Shown: positions 18,014 to 26,310, counted from the first letter of the stretch. The stretch: 64,000 nucleotides of DNA from JBBRHQ01 sp963720735 (GCA_963720735.1 CAVRGL010000001.1:806001-870000); one strand, 5' to 3'. Translations and numbers: made by a program. Notes: generated by a model not told the origin, from the letters alone.

Positions 18014-19281
18014 GCCCGAGCGCTCGCAGGCTGCTTGACGGACTGCCCTCCAGGGGCCCGCTCCGACTCGAGGACCATCTGACGAGGTTGGGCGAGGTCG
18101 ACCCAGACGCCGTTGCCGGCGGCCTCATCGACGAGACCGGGCGCAGCGGACTCCTCGGTCGTGGCGGCGGTGCCTTCCCGGTCGCTGAGAAGCTGCGAGC
18201 GGTCGCGGGCCGCACTCGGCCAGTCGTGGTCGTCAACGGAACCGAGGGCGAGCCGGCCAGCAGGAAGGACAAGCTGCTTCTCAGGTCCAATCCCCACCTG
18301 GTCCTCGACGGCGCCGTGGCGGCGGCACTGGCGATCGGGGCCTGGGAGGGGCTGGTTTGCATCGAGCAGGCTGACCCGGTCGCTTGCGAGCGGACATCCG
18401 AGGCGATCGAGGAGCGCCTGCGGGCGCGGCTCGACCCCGTCCAGCTCAGCGTCACACGCACGCCCCCCGGCTACGTGGTCGGCGAAGAGACCGCGTTGGT
18501 CAACTACCTCGACGGTGGTCCGCCCAAGCCGACCCTGAAGCCCCCATTTCCGTACCAGCGGGGCGTCGGTGGCAAGGCCACGCTCATACAGAACGCGGAG
18601 ACCCTGGCGCATCTCGGGCTGATCGCACGATTCGGCGGCGAATGGTTTCGCGAACTGGGGACGCCCGAGGACCCCGGTACCCACCTCGTCACGATCTCCG
18701 GCTGCGTCACCCGGCCGGGCGTCTACGAAATCGCCGGGGGCACGACCCTCGGCAAGCTCGCCCAAGCCGCCGGGGGCTGGGGCGAGCCGCCGCAGGCGAT
18801 CCTGGTCGGAGGCTATGGAGGAACCTGGTACGGGGCCGAGCATGCCGACGGCATCCGCCTCGGTGCGGCCGCGCTGCGCAACGCGGGAGGCAGCTTCGGC
18901 CCCGGGGTCATCGTGGGTCTGCCCGCCGGTGCCTGCGGCGTTTCGGAGACCGCCCGCATCGTGGACTATCTGGCCGACGAATCGTCCGGTCAGTGCGGGC
19001 CCTGCTTCTACGGCCTTCGCGCGATCGCCGATTCCCTCTGGCGGCTTGCCGACGGCGTCGGTGGCTCGACCAGCTTGCAAACCGTGAACCGCTGGTGCTC
19101 GCAGGTCTTCGGGCGGGGAGCCTGCCGGCACCCCGACGGCACCGTGCGTCTGATCTCAAGCGCGATTACGACCTTCTCGTCCGACTTCCACGACCACGAG
19201 CAGGGGCAGCCGTGCAGGACGGACCCGCGCATGCGCGACCTGATGCCGGTCCCCGATATCCCGAGGCCGGTGGGCGCGTGA
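18010..19281 (+). CDS. NuoF-like (complex I 51-kDa type) flavin/SLBB/Fe-S subunit
   Basis: A 423-residue homologue of NADH-quinone oxidoreductase subunit F. FMN/NADH-type motifs are LLGRGGGAFPVAEKL, VVNGTEGEPASRKDK and VVGEETALVNYLDGG. An SLBB-like segment follows (SGCVTRPGVYEIAGG), then the cluster region ESSGQCGPCFYGLR with later Cys at NRWCSQ and GRGACRHPDG. The canonical first cluster ligand (ESCGxCxPC) is Ser here, so either another Cys substitutes or the cluster is altered. Coupled by ATGA and GTGA overlaps to the membrane heme protein and ferredoxin, it probably feeds electrons from NAD(P)H or ferredoxin to the heme subunit rather than serving complex I. Confidence 0.85.
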   Translation: MSPSARRLLDGLPSRGPLRLEDHLTRLGEVDPDAVAGGLIDETGRSGLLGRGGGAFPVAEKLRAVAGRTRPVVVVNGTEGEPASRKDKLLLRSNPHLVLDGAVAAALAIGAWEGLVCIEQADPVACERTSEAIEERLRARLDPVQLSVTRTPPGYVVGEETALVNYLDGGPPKPTLKPPFPYQRGVGGKATLIQNAETLAHLGLIARFGGEWFRELGTPEDPGTHLVTISGCVTRPGVYEIAGGTTLGKLAQAAGGWGEPPQAILVGGYGGTWYGAEHADGIRLGAAALRNAGGSFGPGVIVGLPAGACGVSETARIVDYLADESSGQCGPCFYGLRAIADSLWRLADGVGGSTSLQTVNRWCSQVFGRGACRHPDGTVRLISSAITTFSSDFHDHEQGQPCRTDPRMRDLMPVPDIPRPVGA

Positions 19282-19535
19282 CGGAGAAGGTGTTCCTCGA
19301 GATAGACCCCATCGCCTGCGAAGCACATGGCCTCTGCGCGGAGCTCTTCCCGGAGGCGATCGTCCTCGATGATTGGGGCTACCCACTGATCGCCGAGTGG
19401 CCGATCGGTTCGGCCGAGCTCGAGCACGCCGAGCGCGCCGTTGAGGCCTGCCCAACGCTGGCGCTGCGCCTGCGGGCGGCCCATCGGCCGGATCGGGAGG
19501 GTCACGGCGGGCCTGCAAAGCAAAGCCGGCCATAA
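19278..19535 (+). CDS. Single-cluster (3Fe-4S type) ferredoxin
   Basis: An 85-residue protein starting at GTG 19278, overlapping the NuoF-like stop by four bases. It opens VTEKVFLEIDPIACEAHGLCAEL; the cluster pattern is Cys-x5-Cys followed by AVEACPTLALRL. Three cysteines fit the actinobacterial 3Fe-4S ferredoxins, often P450 or flavoprotein partners. Its place at the end of the operon suggests a soluble carrier that exchanges electrons with the NuoF-like subunit. Confidence 0.82.
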   Translation: MTEKVFLEIDPIACEAHGLCAELFPEAIVLDDWGYPLIAEWPIGSAELEHAERAVEACPTLALRLRAAHRPDREGHGGPAKQSRP

Positions 19536-19544
19536 GATCGCTTC

Positions 19545-19943
19545 GTGAGCAGCAGCGAGCGGTTCGGCTTTGCCTTCGCGCGGTCGTATCGCGCGGCGGG
19601 CCGGGCGTTCGGTATCACGCCTGCAACCGCCTGGGTCGATGTGGGCAACGAGACCCTCGAGGCCCATTTCGGCCCCTGGCGGCTGTCAACCCCACTGTTC
19701 AACATCGTTGACGTCGCCGTCACCGGACCGTATGCGTTTTGGAAGACTGCTGGACCCGCGCGCCTCGCGATCACCGACCGGGGCCTGACGTTCGCGACCA
19801 ACGGAGAGCGCGGCGTGCTGCTCTCGTTCCAAACCCCGGTCCGCGGGCTCGAGCCACTTGGTGTCATCCGCCATCCCGAGCTGACCGTGACCGTCGCCGA
19901 GACCGATCGGTTGGCGAAGTTGTTAAGGAGCTCGTCCGTGTGA
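19545..19943 (+). CDS. Conserved hypothetical protein
   Basis: The 132 residues start at GTG 19545, nine bases past the ferredoxin stop. I do not recognise a named family. The sequence is predicted beta-rich, with TAWVDVGNETLEAHFGPW, GPYAFWKTAGPARLAITDRG and LLSFQTPVRGLEPLG. There is no signal, TM segment or cysteine. Its stop overlaps the GTG of the next gene (GTGA), so the two are translated together; they may have joined the redox operon only by position. Confidence 0.55.
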   Translation: MSSSERFGFAFARSYRAAGRAFGITPATAWVDVGNETLEAHFGPWRLSTPLFNIVDVAVTGPYAFWKTAGPARLAITDRGLTFATNGERGVLLSFQTPVRGLEPLGVIRHPELTVTVAETDRLAKLLRSSSV

Positions 19944-20308
19944 GGAGTTCGGCGGAGCTTCGCGACCACTGCCTCTCGTTGACGGGCGCCGAGGAGACGT
20001 TTCCGTTCGGCCCCACCGTCTCGGTGTTCAAGGTCGGCGGAAAGATGTTCGCCCTCTCCCAGCTCGAAGCCGAGTCGCTTCGGGTCAGCGTGAAGTGCGA
20101 GCCCGAGCTCGCGGAGGCACTGCGCGACGCCCATCCGGCGGTGAGTCCCGGATACCACCTCAACAAGCGCCACTGGAACACCGTGATCATCGACGGCTCG
20201 CTCCCCGACCAGGCCATCCGCGAGATGATCGAGGACTCATACGACCTGGTCGTGAGCAAGCTGCCGGCGGCCGAGCGCCGTGCTCTCGGCGGGCCAGGCG
20301 AGGCCTAG
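19940..20308 (+). CDS. MmcQ/YjbR family protein (DUF419)
   Basis: A 122-residue protein from GTG 19940; the longer open frame upstream is antisense or out-of-frame noise. The pattern ELRDHCLSLTGAEETFPFG, FKVGGKMFALSQLE, VSVKCEPELAEALR, VSPGYHLNKRHWNTV and DSYDLVVSKLP is the MmcQ/YjbR double-wing fold, probably DNA-binding or nucleotide-related. No function is established. It is coupled to the preceding hypothetical gene. Confidence 0.85.
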   Translation: MRSSAELRDHCLSLTGAEETFPFGPTVSVFKVGGKMFALSQLEAESLRVSVKCEPELAEALRDAHPAVSPGYHLNKRHWNTVIIDGSLPDQAIREMIEDSYDLVVSKLPAAERRALGGPGEA

Positions 20309-20386
20309 CGTCCGGCGTCGGGGCGCATCGAATCCCACCGCATAGGGTTCCATGCCGTGCACCCGATCGCCGAGGAGACCCGCCCG

Positions 20387-21931
20387 ATGCCAGCCGCCTT
20401 GCCCCGCCGCGCCCGCCGACTGTTAGCCCCGGCTCTCGCCGTCGGCGCCGCGCTCGCCTTCGCAGTCGCCCCCGCCTCGGCCGCATATGACCCGGGCGAT
20501 CCGGCCCAGAAGGCGCAGTACGACGCGGCGCTGACCGTGGCGGAGCAGGGCTACGAGTACGGCATGCCGCTGCTCAACATGGCCCGCGTCTTCCGCACCA
20601 GCACGAGCGTCAACGTGGCCAACGGCCGCGGGGGCGGTCCGGTCAACCAGTTCAGCCACTTCACCAAGCTGGCCGATGCCAAGGACCGCAAGGTCGTGGC
20701 GCCGAACAACGACACGCTCTACTCGATGGCCTGGCTGGACCTGAGCAAAGGGCCGCTCGTCATCCACACTGCCCGGGGCATCAAGCGCTTTCACGTGCTG
20801 GAGCTGCTGGATCCCTACGAGGAGAACTTCGCGAACATCGGCTCCCCGACTCGCGGCTACGGCGACGGCGACTACCTGATCGCCCCGAGGGGTTGGAAGG
20901 GCCACACGCCGAAGGGGCTGAAGAGAATCAACTCGCCGCAGAACCGTGTCTGGGTGATCGGGCGCACGCTGGTGTACGGCAAGGCCGACCTGAAGAACGT
21001 GCGGAAGATCCAGCGCACCTACCGGATCGTCCCGCTGCGGAAGTGGGATCCGGAGCACCCGTACGCGTACACACCGCCCAAGCCGAAGAAGCCGGACCGC
21101 AAGACGAACGATGCGCACGTGCCCGGAACGGGCGCGGGCGAGGACCCGGCGAGCTTCTTCGACGCGCTGGGCGATCAGCTGAAGCGCTTTCCGCCGCCCA
21201 GGGCTGACGCGCCGATGCTGGCCAAGCTGAAGACGCTGGGGGTGGGCCCGGGCCGCCACCCTGTGGCGAGCGGCAAGCTGACCGACCCGCAGCTGCAGGC
21301 CATGCGTGACGCGGTCACACAGGGCCCGGCGAAGATAAGGGCCTTGATCGTCAGCAAGTACCTGGAGAAGTTCGACGCCCTGAACGGGTGGCTGGCGACG
21401 AGAACCGGCGCGTACGGCACCGACTACGCGAAGCGCGCGATGGTGGACCAGGCCGGGATCGGGGCCCCGCTGCCGTGGGTGTCGGTCTACCCGCTGGCCC
21501 TGTTCGACAGCACGCGGGCTCCTCTGACCGGCGCCAAGCGCTACGTCGCCCACTTCACGCCGGGAACCTCACACCCGCCGGTCAAGTTCTTCTGGTCGAT
21601 GACCCTCTACGACAACGACGGCTTCCTCGTCGACAACCCGAAGAACCGCTACCTGGTCAACGACCGCAGTCACCTCCGATACAACCAGGACGGCTCGCTG
21701 GACATCTACATCCAGCCGACGATGCCTACCAACCCCGCGCAGGCCAGGAACTGGCTCCCCTCACCCTCGCCTTCGAGCCCGACGCCCGGCTTCCGCCTGT
21801 TGATCCGCCTCTACGGCCTCTCCGAGAAGGGAATCGAGGGCGTCGTGAGCGGCAAAGGCTGGCACGGCCCGACCCTTCTGCCCTGCGCGAGCAACGGGAC
21901 GACTTCCGCCGGGATCCCCTGCGCGAGCTAG
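20387..21931 (+). CDS. Secreted DUF1254/DUF1214 domain protein
   Basis: ATG 20387 gives about 514 residues with a classic signal peptide (RRLLAPALAVGAALAFAVAPASA). The N-terminal half is DUF1254 (APNNDTLYSMAWLDLSKGP; FHVLELLDPYEENFANIG) and the C-terminal half DUF1214 (FFWSMTLYDNDGFLVDNPKNR; DGSLDIYIQPTMP). Such proteins are exported, widespread in soil bacteria and of unproven function. A GTG at 20357 is an alternative start ten codons upstream. The gene appears monocistronic. Confidence 0.82.
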   Translation: MPAALPRRARRLLAPALAVGAALAFAVAPASAAYDPGDPAQKAQYDAALTVAEQGYEYGMPLLNMARVFRTSTSVNVANGRGGGPVNQFSHFTKLADAKDRKVVAPNNDTLYSMAWLDLSKGPLVIHTARGIKRFHVLELLDPYEENFANIGSPTRGYGDGDYLIAPRGWKGHTPKGLKRINSPQNRVWVIGRTLVYGKADLKNVRKIQRTYRIVPLRKWDPEHPYAYTPPKPKKPDRKTNDAHVPGTGAGEDPASFFDALGDQLKRFPPPRADAPMLAKLKTLGVGPGRHPVASGKLTDPQLQAMRDAVTQGPAKIRALIVSKYLEKFDALNGWLATRTGAYGTDYAKRAMVDQAGIGAPLPWVSVYPLALFDSTRAPLTGAKRYVAHFTPGTSHPPVKFFWSMTLYDNDGFLVDNPKNRYLVNDRSHLRYNQDGSLDIYIQPTMPTNPAQARNWLPSPSPSSPTPGFRLLIRLYGLSEKGIEGVVSGKGWHGPTLLPCASNGTTSAGIPCAS

Positions 21932-21938
21932 GGCCTCC

Positions 21939-22139
21939 TCAGGAGCTAAGGGCCTTGCCCGCTTCCCTCGACTCGAGGACGAAGACCTCGCTGGCCAACC
22001 CGCTCTCGGGATCGAATCCCCTCACCGTGACGAACGTCTGGACGTGCAGAGGGCCCTTGCCGAAGGTATCGAGATAGAGCCGGGCGACGCTTTCGGAGAT
22101 CCTCGAGGTGATCTGCGCTTCGGATCCCGGCTGGGCCAA
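21939..22139 (-). CDS. Short DUF2294-like protein
   Basis: A 66-residue reading frame from a TTG codon with GAGAGGAG placed seven bases upstream. The core VARLYLDTFGKGPLHVQTFV matches the opening of the DUF2294 family, and it ends with ASEVFVLESRE, also like the family end. The middle of the domain is missing, so it is half the size of the divergent paralogue at 22303. It could be a minimal functional form or a deletion relic. It faces the DUF1254 gene end to end. Confidence 0.5.
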   Translation of the reverse strand: MAQPGSEAQITSRISESVARLYLDTFGKGPLHVQTFVTVRGFDPESGLASEVFVLESREAGKALSS

Positions 22140-22302
22140 GGTGGAACTCCTCTCTGCTCCCTCCTTCGAAGTGGCATCGCAAGGCGGAGGAGCCAGAGTT
22201 CCCGACGAGGCCTGGCAAGCGTAGCGGGAACAGACAGGGGGCCCGAGCGCGAGGACTGTGCGGCGCTAGGATCTGCGCTCAGCCATCGACCGGCCGGCCC
22301 CG

Positions 22303-22722
22303 ATGCCCAGAGCAGATGCCCAGCCCCCAAGCAAGGCCCGCGGCGAGGTCCTGAGCGAGATCTCCGAGGGCATGGTTGCCCTACTGAAGGAGTACTACGG
22401 GCTTGGTCCGACCCAGGCCAAGACCTACTACCAGGACGACCTCGTCGTCTGCGTGCTTCGCGGAGGCTTCACCCGGGTCGAGCAGACTCTCCTCGACGGC
22501 GATCGCGGAGCGGCGGTGATCCAGCAGCGGATGGCCTTTCAGGAGGTCATGCGGGAGCGCTTCGAGGCGGTCGTGCAGCACGCGACCGGGCAAGCCGTGA
22601 TCGGGTTCATGAGCGGCAACCAGCAGGATCCCGACATGATCTGCGAGGTGTTCGTTCTCAGCCCGACCGATCTGGTCGACGACCCGGAGATGCTCCTGGC
22701 CGGCGGCTCGGGTCGCGGCTGA
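22303..22722 (+). CDS. DUF2294 family protein
   Basis: The 139 residues begin MPRADAQPPSKARGEV. The family core is seen as ISEGMVALLKEYYGLGPTQAKTYYQDD, quoted here for its Y-G-x-G-P-T/x-x-A-K-x-Y pattern, then LVVCVLRGGFTRVEQTLLDG, RMAFQEVMRERFEAVV and a closing ICEVFVL. Function is not established, though family members occur near redox and signalling genes. It is divergent from the short DUF2294 frame, which suggests an old duplication. Confidence 0.78.
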   Translation: MPRADAQPPSKARGEVLSEISEGMVALLKEYYGLGPTQAKTYYQDDLVVCVLRGGFTRVEQTLLDGDRGAAVIQQRMAFQEVMRERFEAVVQHATGQAVIGFMSGNQQDPDMICEVFVLSPTDLVDDPEMLLAGGSGRG

Positions 22723-22769
22723 CCTCGCTACGGATCAGGACCCCTGGCCAGAGCGGATAGGCGGCCTTC

Positions 22770-23840
22770 CTATGCCTTCTCCAGGCATCCCCGGGACTGC
22801 CCATGATGCGGCGTCCGACCGGGCCTCGAGGCCGCCCTGAGCGCTCGAGCCTGGCTCCAGGTCAGCATACGGCCGCTCTGGCGGTCCACCAACTTGAGCC
22901 GGACCGAGCGAAGGCCATCACCGAGACTGATCGCGGGCACTCCGGCGAAGATCTCGTTCTCGTCATGGGCCCGCTGGAGCCTGTAATTCGGGATCTTGGC
23001 GCTGAGGTGATGGACGTGGTGCAGCCCGATGTTGCCGCTGAAGAACTGGAGAACCTTGGGGAGCTTCAGGTGCGAGCTCCCCTGCAACGCCGCGTCGGCA
23101 TAGCTCCAGCGCTCTCCACTTTCCCAGTAGGCGTCTTCGAACTGGTGCTGCACGTAGAACAGGAAGACTCCCGTGGTGGCGGCGAGAAGTGCGGCGGGCA
23201 TCTCCACCAACAGCCAGGCCCGCGGGCCGGCAAGCCAGAGGGTCGCACCGACCAGGACCCCCAGGGCGAGATTTGTCGCGATGACGCTGCGGCGCTGACG
23301 GGAGCGCATCCCCTTCGACCAGATGCGCGGCCCGATCATCAGTGACCAGATCGGCCCGATTCCGAACATCACCAGGGGACTCCGAAACAGTCGGTAGCCG
23401 AGCCGTCCGCTCCAGGAGCGGGCCGAATACTCCTCGGTGGTGAGCGTCATCACATCGCCGGTCCCTCGCCGGTCGAGATCGCCGGCAGTGCCGTGATGGA
23501 CGGCGTGGGCATGGCGCCAGTTGGCGAAGGGCTGGAAGACCAGCAGACCGCTCACCCTGCCCAGCCAGAGGTTGCCCCGCTTGCTCGGCACGAAGGAGCC
23601 GTGGGCGCAGTCGTGGAAGACGATGAAGCTCCTCAGCAGAAAGCCGGCGGCCGGGACCGCCAGGGCCAGCGTGAGCCAGACGGAGATGCCGAGGCAGACG
23701 TACATCGCCCCGAGCAACAGCAGGTAGGGGATCGCGGACGTCGCAAGGTCGACGAGCGCGAGCCGCACCGAGGGCCGCTCGTAGGGGGCAACGGAATCGC
23801 GCCAGTAGACCCGGTCCCGGGTTCCCTCCGGGGCGCTCAT
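22770..23840 (-). CDS. Membrane fatty acid desaturase
   Basis: A 356-residue di-iron membrane desaturase. The three histidine boxes are clear: HDCAHGS near residue 75, HAVHHG near 110 and GLHHVHHLSAKIPNY near 275. Hydrophobic pairs flank them (IPYLLLLGAMYVCLG; WLTLALAVPAAGFLL; GVLVGATLWLAG). This places it with acyl-lipid or acyl-CoA desaturases (DesA-type) that introduce a double bond using O2 and reduced ferredoxin or rubredoxin. Regiochemistry cannot be inferred. ATG at 23840; a single gene. Confidence 0.9.
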   Translation of the reverse strand: MSAPEGTRDRVYWRDSVAPYERPSVRLALVDLATSAIPYLLLLGAMYVCLGISVWLTLALAVPAAGFLLRSFIVFHDCAHGSFVPSKRGNLWLGRVSGLLVFQPFANWRHAHAVHHGTAGDLDRRGTGDVMTLTTEEYSARSWSGRLGYRLFRSPLVMFGIGPIWSLMIGPRIWSKGMRSRQRRSVIATNLALGVLVGATLWLAGPRAWLLVEMPAALLAATTGVFLFYVQHQFEDAYWESGERWSYADAALQGSSHLKLPKVLQFFSGNIGLHHVHHLSAKIPNYRLQRAHDENEIFAGVPAISLGDGLRSVRLKLVDRQSGRMLTWSQARALRAASRPGRTPHHGQSRGCLEKA

Positions 23841-24097
23841 GCGGCTCCCTCCGCTGCCCCGGGTGGTGGGGATGGGAAGACACCTGACCCATGCGGAGAA
23901 CTAGGGACCAACGGAGACCTCCAGGCGGTTGGAACGACAAGCACCGGAAGTCAGGTCGTGCTGCCGGCTCGCGAGCCGACCTCAGCTAGTGCCCTCCGAC
24001 GCTCAGGGTAGCGCGTCCGTTGAGCTTCGTCTATCCGCGATGCCCAGGGCGCCCGCGGGTCCCCTCTCCCCTCTCCCCTGGGAAGGCCGGCGGGCGG

Positions 24098-24223
24098 GCT
24101 GCTACCGTTGAGGAGTCGGGTTTGGCCATTCGCCACCCGAGAGGTTCTGTTTCCTTGGTGTGCCCACTTGGTGCATAGGGGCTGCTGGATCTCCCCTAAG
24201 AAGCCCAAGAAGGAGCACACAAC
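24098..24223 (+). promoter_or_regulatory. Structured 5' leader and promoter of the DEAD-box helicase
   Basis: A TANNNT-type -10 box (TACCGT, 24103-24108) is followed by a leader of about 110 nt. A two-part hairpin is visible: TCGGG (24116-24120) pairs with CCCGA (24136-24140), and inside it TGGC (24123-24126) pairs with GCCA (24132-24135). A second copy at 30688 keeps both helices, with the outer pair of the inner helix changed from U-A to C-G, a compensatory change. A ribosome site AAGGAG ends the leader at 24215. It may be a cold-shock or autoregulatory element; that role is inference. Confidence 0.55.
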
Positions 24224-25414
24224 ATCACTTCATTTGCCGATCTCGGCATCTCCAAACCAGTCGTGCGCGCGCTTGCGAGCCGCGACATCACCGAACCCTT
24301 TCCCATCCAGGAGCGAGTCATGCGCGACGCGCTCTCCGGCCACGACCTGCTCGTCCAGTCGCCCACCGGCTCGGGCAAGACGCTCGCCTTCGGCATCCCG
24401 CTGGCCGAGCGCATCGAGCCCGGGTCCGGCAGGACCTCGGCTCTCATCCTCGCCCCAACCCGCGAGCTTGCCGGCCAGATCGTCAAAGAGCTGCGCCCAG
24501 TCATCGGCACCCGGGGCCTGAGGATCGCGGCCGTCTACGGCGGCGTCGGCTTCGGGCCGCAGATCAAGGCGGCGCGACGCGCCGAGATCCTTGTGGCCAC
24601 TCCGGGCCGGCTCGAGGACCTGATCGCACGTGGAGTCGTAGCCCTGGGACAGGTCGAGGTGCTGGTGCTCGACGAAGCCGATCGCATGCTCGATATGGGC
24701 TTTAAGCCCGCGGTCGGCCGGATCGTCGCCCAGACGCCCCCGGACCGCCAGACGCTCTTCTTCTCCGCGACGCTGGAGGGGCCGACCAGGAAGATCGCCG
24801 CCACCTTCACCAGCGATGCCCGCCGCCATACCCAGGCTCCCAAGGAAAGCGCAAAGGCCGATGTCGAGCACCGCTTCGTTCACGTGGAGTCCCAGAGCGC
24901 CAAACTCGACCATCTGGTCGAACAGCTGCGAGGTGATGAGGGAGGCAGCACGCTGGTCTTTGTCCGCACCAAACGCGGAGCAGACCGGCTCACCAAGCGG
25001 CTCCGCAGCCGTGGGCTCGACGCTGTGGCCATGCACGGTGACAAGGGCCAGCGCCAGCGCGAACGGGCCCTGGCCCAGTTCGACTCCGGCGAGGTCGACG
25101 CCCTGATCGCAACCGATGTGGCCGCCCGCGGCATCGACGTCGACGGCATCACCCGGGTGATCAACTTTGATGCCCCTGAGGACCCCGACAGCTACGTGCA
25201 CCGGGTCGGCCGCACCGGCCGCGCCGGCCGCCGCGGGACCGGCATCAGCTTCGTCCTGGCCGACCAGGCCGATTCAGTCCGAAGCATGGCGGGCCACCTC
25301 GGGCTCGCCAGGGAGTTCGGTTCCGCCGACGGGGAACGGGGGTCCCGAGGCGACCGGCCCAGGAATGTCGGCCATTCCCGTCGCCGGCGCTCCAACGCAA
25401 GGACGGGCCGGTGA
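24224..25414 (+). CDS. DEAD-box ATP-dependent RNA helicase (apparent AUC start)
   Basis: About 396 residues. Helicase motifs are complete: Q motif ITEPFPIQ, I SPTGSGKT, Ia PTRELAGQI, Ib TPGRLEDL, II VLDEADRMLDMGF, III FFSATLEG, IV TLVFVRTKRGAD, V ATDVAARGIDVDG and VI HRVGRTGRAGRRG. The first usual start is GTG 24263, but that would cut off TSFADLGISKPV, which holds the conserved Phe upstream of the Q motif. A TAA at 24197 closes the frame above, and no ATG/GTG/TTG lies between. AAGGAG sits eight bases before ATC 24224, so AUC initiation is the best reading. The stop overlaps the next GTG. Confidence 0.88.
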   Translation: MTSFADLGISKPVVRALASRDITEPFPIQERVMRDALSGHDLLVQSPTGSGKTLAFGIPLAERIEPGSGRTSALILAPTRELAGQIVKELRPVIGTRGLRIAAVYGGVGFGPQIKAARRAEILVATPGRLEDLIARGVVALGQVEVLVLDEADRMLDMGFKPAVGRIVAQTPPDRQTLFFSATLEGPTRKIAATFTSDARRHTQAPKESAKADVEHRFVHVESQSAKLDHLVEQLRGDEGGSTLVFVRTKRGADRLTKRLRSRGLDAVAMHGDKGQRQRERALAQFDSGEVDALIATDVAARGIDVDGITRVINFDAPEDPDSYVHRVGRTGRAGRRGTGISFVLADQADSVRSMAGHLGLAREFGSADGERGSRGDRPRNVGHSRRRRSNARTGR

Positions 25415-25815
25415 CCGCCCCGGCAGCGGCCCGCAGGTGGATCTGCTGCCGCTGCAGCATGGCGGTCGGTCGCATCGACGGCGCCCAAGTCCCGTTCCCA
25501 GAGAGCTGGGAAAGCTGCGGAGAGGGTGAGTTCTGCCTTTCCTGTCGTCGCCAGCGGGCGGCCGAGGCGGCGCAGGCCGCGGTGCCGGATGGCTCCACGG
25601 GAGATGTCCGCGCCAAGGCGCAGCGCACCGGGCTGATCGAGTTCGAGGTGCGTCGCACCCCGCAGCTGGCCGACAGCAGGATCGCCAAGGCGTGCCGCAC
25701 CAGCACATCGGTGATCACCGCGGCACGCCGGCGACTCGGCATGCCCAAGGGCCCTCCGCCCGGCTCCCCAAACCGCGGGACGGCCGCGCTCCCCCTCCGG
25801 ACCGGCCCGGAGTAG
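25411..25815 (+). CDS. Small zinc-ribbon/HTH-like protein coupled to the helicase
   Basis: The 134 residues start at GTG 25411 inside the helicase stop (GTGA). Two Cys pairs, WICCRCSM and EFCLSCRRQRAAEAAQA, bracket a short loop and should bind one zinc ion. A basic helical C-terminal part follows, with KACRTSTSVITAARRRLGMPKGPPPGS resembling a helix-turn-helix (its core is TSTSVITAARRRLG). I do not know a named family. Coupling to an RNA helicase suggests an RNA- or DNA-binding cofactor. Confidence 0.65.
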   Translation: MTAPAAARRWICCRCSMAVGRIDGAQVPFPESWESCGEGEFCLSCRRQRAAEAAQAAVPDGSTGDVRAKAQRTGLIEFEVRRTPQLADSRIAKACRTSTSVITAARRRLGMPKGPPPGSPNRGTAALPLRTGPE

Positions 25816-25864
25816 GCCCGCCGGACTTGCCTGAACCCGTTTGGGGACGTTCGCCCAGGGGGCG

Positions 25865-26223
25865 CTACGTCCGTTTGGCGTAATCGCCGAAGCCACTGAA
25901 GTCGAGCTGGACGCAGGGCTCGTCCCCGGTCACCTCGGCGTCATGGCCTGGCGGGATCTCGAATGCGTCTCCGGCGGTGATCTCAAAGGTGGTCCCGTCG
26001 TTCATGTGAACGGTCATCGCACCGAGAGGCAGTAGCCCAGGTGATGAGCCTGGCAGGAATCGGTCTTCGCGATGGGCTTGACGTTCTCCGACCACCTCCA
26101 CCCCGGCTCGAACACCCCCTTGCCGATCGCCTTGCCTCCGAGGTTGACAAGTTGCTCCTGCCCCTTGCCCTCGAACGGCCGGGTCTCATCGGGGGACTCG
26201 AAGTTCTTGGCTTCGCCTGCCAT
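25865..26223 (-). pseudogene. Cupin-domain protein, frameshifted
   Basis: Frame one (from ATG 26223) gives MAGEAKNFESPDETR through AHHLGYCLS with FEPGWRWSENVKP; the second frame gives MTVHMNDGTTFEITAGDAFEIPPGHDAEVTGDE, quoted here for its G-D-x-F-x-I-P-P-G-H-D cupin motif. Joined, they make a typical 118-residue small cupin with metal ligands in both motifs (HHLGY and PPGHDAEV). One base is missing near 26022-26028 (CTCTCGGTGCG). Either a recent pseudogene or a base-calling error. It is read alone, with AAAGGAGC upstream of the start. Confidence 0.75.
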
Positions 26224-26310
26224 ACGTGCTCCTTTCGTCGATTGTCGCCTTTGCTTTCAAACCTATCCGACCAGATGTAGCTCTCCTAAAGGCTCCGCGT
26301 AGCATTCGCC

